Below, piece by piece: positions 62,350 through 64,000 of a stretch of 64,000 nt of DNA. Numbering within the stretch: the stretch's first letter is position 1; each line of letters starts with the position of its first letter. Made by a program: the position numbers and the translations under genes. The stretch covers positions 248,001 to 312,000 of the forward strand of contig NZ_FNEX01000001.1 of assembly GCF_900100435.1 (NCBI RefSeq). Reading direction: 5' to 3'. The notes below the pieces were generated by a model. The model searched no databases and was not told the DNA's origin. It was given only the letters and a program-made list of their open reading frames with translations. This stretch comes from Pedobacter sp. ok626 (GTDB lineage: Bacteria; Bacteroidota; Bacteroidia; Sphingobacteriales; Sphingobacteriaceae).

Positions 62350-62655
62350 AATTATTTCTTGTTTTTTATGCTATTCGAGCTATCAATTTTAGATATTAAT
62401 GATTTTATGAAGGTAGGGAGCAAAAAAAACAGCGGCTTTAGGAATCGGATATATTCATTTAGAAATTGATGAATGCACAGAAATTTTTGACGATTTATTG
62501 TAACAGCTTTATGAAAAAAGGCAAAAAAGGGCCAATAACTGCCTGTTTTGTAAAATATTTACTGTGTTAACCAAAATTGATAGGATTTTAAACAATATCG
62601 AAACCTAATCTTGGCAGACTACTATATTTTCGTTTTTATCGAACTAAGCAAAACA
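62350..62655. promoter_or_regulatory. Divergent intergenic region between the GH88 and sulfatase genes
   Basis: 306 bp of AT-rich sequence without a plausible gene. It must hold the promoters of both heparan transcripts. A TAATCTTG at about 62605-62612 is one mismatch from the TAnnTTTG consensus for the sulfatase direction. I see no copy of the 14-bp putative LacI motif here and no strong inverted repeat. Confidence 0.35.
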
Positions 62656-64000
62656 ATGGGTAATTTAAAAATTATATTATCGGCTTTGGTTGCCGGTATG
62701 AGTTTGAGCTCCTGCCAACAACCAAAAACTGCCGAAACTACAAAAAGACCAAATATTGTGTTCATCATGACCGATGACCACACCATTCAAGCCATGAGTG
62801 CTTACGGTAGTAAGCTTGTTAAAACGCCTAATCTGGATAGGATTGCCAATGAGGGCATGTTGTTTAATAACTGTTTTGTAACCAATGCAGTTTGCGGACC
62901 TTCAAGGGCTACCATCTTGACCGGTAAATACAGCCACCTGAATGGTTTGACGGATAACTCTAAGGTATTCGATAGCACACAGGTGATCTATCCTCAATTG
63001 TTAAAAAAGGCCGGTTATCAGACAGCAATGATTGGAAAATGGCACCTGGGCTCAACGCCGATGGGCTTCGATTATTACAGTATTTTACCTAACCAAGGGC
63101 TGTATTACCAACCAGAATTCTTAGAAAATGGTAAACTGATCAAAGAACAAGGTTATGTTACCGATGTGATTACGGATAAGGCTATTGGCTTTTTGGAAAA
63201 AAGAGACCATGACAAGCCTTTTATGATGATTTATCAACATAAAGCGCCGCATCGCAACTGGTTACCGGCACCAAGGCATTTGGGAATGTTCGACAATACG
63301 GTTTTCCCTGAACCGGATAATCTATTAGATGATTTTAATAACAGAGGCAGGGCTGCAAAAGAGCAACTGATGAATATCTCTACAGATATGTGGCCAGCCT
63401 GGGATCTTAAAATGCTTTCGACGGCACAGTTAGATTCTATGGCTAAATTACCCAAAGAAAATTTTAAAGATGCCAAGGGTGATGATTATAAACATGCCAA
63501 TGATCCATCATTAGATAAAGCTCGTTTCTTCGAAGTTTATAATCGCATGACGGATGAAGAAAAAGTGAAATGGAGAAAGGTTTATGACAAGCGTGTTGCT
63601 GAGTTCAAAAAAATAAATCCTAAAGGAGCTGATTTGGTACGTTGGAAATACCAGCAATATATGCGCGATTACCTGGCTTGTGTAGTTTCTGTAGATGAAA
63701 ACGTAGGTAGACTAATGGATTATTTGAAGAAAATCGGTGAGCTGGACAATACCATCATTGTTTATACTTCTGATCAGGGCTTCTTTTTAGGTGAACACGG
63801 TTATTTTGATAAGCGTTTTATGTACGATGAGTCCTTCAGAACGCCATTGTTGGTTAGATATCCAGCATCTATTAAAGCTGGTTCAGTAAGCAATGCTTTT
63901 GCCATGAATCTTGATTTTGCACCAACTTTATTGGATTATGCAGGTGTTAAAATTCCTGATGATATGCAAGGTGTATCGCTGCGTCCGCTATTGGATAATG
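62656..64000 (+). CDS. Formylglycine-dependent sulfatase lipoprotein, N-terminal part
   Basis: An open frame from the ATG at 62656 to the window end, 448 residues visible; the 3' end is missing. The signal ends at the lipobox cysteine 20 (LSLSSC). The sulfatase core opens with 'NIVFIMTDDH' (Asp40 and Asp41 for Ca2+). The modification site is Cys80 in 'VCGPSRATILTGK', which fits the C-x-P-S-R rule for conversion to formylglycine by an anaerobic- or aerobic-type maturase. 'GKWHLGSTPMGF' and 'YTSDQGFFLGEHGYFDKR' are typical active-site blocks. Its place opposite heparinase III and GH88 suggests action on heparan sulfate fragments; N-, 2-O- or 6-O- specificity is not resolved. Confidence 0.92.
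   Translation, partial: MGNLKIILSALVAGMSLSSCQQPKTAETTKRPNIVFIMTDDHTIQAMSAYGSKLVKTPNLDRIANEGMLFNNCFVTNAVCGPSRATILTGKYSHLNGLTDNSKVFDSTQVIYPQLLKKAGYQTAMIGKWHLGSTPMGFDYYSILPNQGLYYQPEFLENGKLIKEQGYVTDVITDKAIGFLEKRDHDKPFMMIYQHKAPHRNWLPAPRHLGMFDNTVFPEPDNLLDDFNNRGRAAKEQLMNISTDMWPAWDLKMLSTAQLDSMAKLPKENFKDAKGDDYKHANDPSLDKARFFEVYNRMTDEEKVKWRKVYDKRVAEFKKINPKGADLVRWKYQQYMRDYLACVVSVDENVGRLMDYLKKIGELDNTIIVYTSDQGFFLGEHGYFDKRFMYDESFRTPLLVRYPASIKAGSVSNAFAMNLDFAPTLLDYAGVKIPDDMQGVSLRPLLDN

Noticed and set aside
1..64000. tRNA or rRNA genes, CRISPR arrays, insertion sequences, phage or integrase genes
   Set aside because: None was seen on either strand by reading; short repeats found were hairpins or the 14-bp motif.

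Overview
The window looks like a chromosomal segment of a polysaccharide-degrading Bacteroidota, most likely Pedobacter (Sphingobacteriaceae). The reasons are SusC/SusD pairs, lipoproteins with Bacteroidota-type N-termini, few Shine-Dalgarno sequences, TAnnTTTG-like -7 boxes, and a heparinase III whose length and catalytic spacing match the Pedobacter heparinus enzyme as I remember it. I see no rRNA, tRNA, CRISPR array, insertion sequence, integrase or phage gene.

Region 1 (1-26.5 kb) is a polysaccharide utilization locus. A SusC (start outside the window) and SusD are followed by a strong hairpin terminator. Then comes a tightly packed run: a leaderless CBM9-like protein, NagA, NagB, a PhyH-type dioxygenase, a TIM-barrel sugar isomerase-like protein, and exported GH106-like, GH28-like, GH92, PL8 and GH88 enzymes. 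Around it lie a LacI regulator, a second PhyH dioxygenase, a hexuronate-type MFS transporter, an AraC regulator, a second TIM-barrel protein, a distant GH52-like protein and a sialate O-acetylesterase-type SGNH esterase. The set fits an acidic heteropolysaccharide carrying uronic acid, alpha-mannose, possibly rhamnose, and an N-acetylhexosamine.

Region 2 (24.6-43.2 kb) is a second locus for an N-acetylhexosamine-containing glycan: a LacI paralogue, a FucP/NagP-like transporter, a second CBM9-like protein, GH16, SusC/SusD, a FAS1/DNRLRE/CSPG-like surface lipoprotein, two GH20 hexosaminidases, and second NagA and NagB copies. Four copies of a 14-bp motif, roughly [CA]GTG[CT]ACGTnnnnCG, lie upstream of the esterase, the transporter, the GH16 gene and susC. 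They are the best candidate operators and suggest the esterase belongs to this regulon. Many modules of Region 1 recur here or nearby as paralogues (LacI, CBM9-like, NagA, NagB, PhyH, TIM barrel, SusCD).

Region 3 (43.2-59.1 kb) is mostly housekeeping or accessory: exported beta-carbonic anhydrase, aldo/keto reductase, Ca2+/H+ antiporter, membrane proteins, serine hydrolase, MiaE-like tRNA hydroxylase, azurin-like lipoprotein, hybrid histidine kinase, hydroxyacid dehydrogenase, a 3-keto-disaccharide hydrolase-type protein, an AraC regulator, and an exported WrbA-RidA fusion.

Region 4 (59.1-64 kb) is a heparan sulfate cluster: heparinase III and GH88 unsaturated glucuronyl hydrolase on the minus strand, divergent from a formylglycine-type sulfatase lipoprotein that runs off the window.
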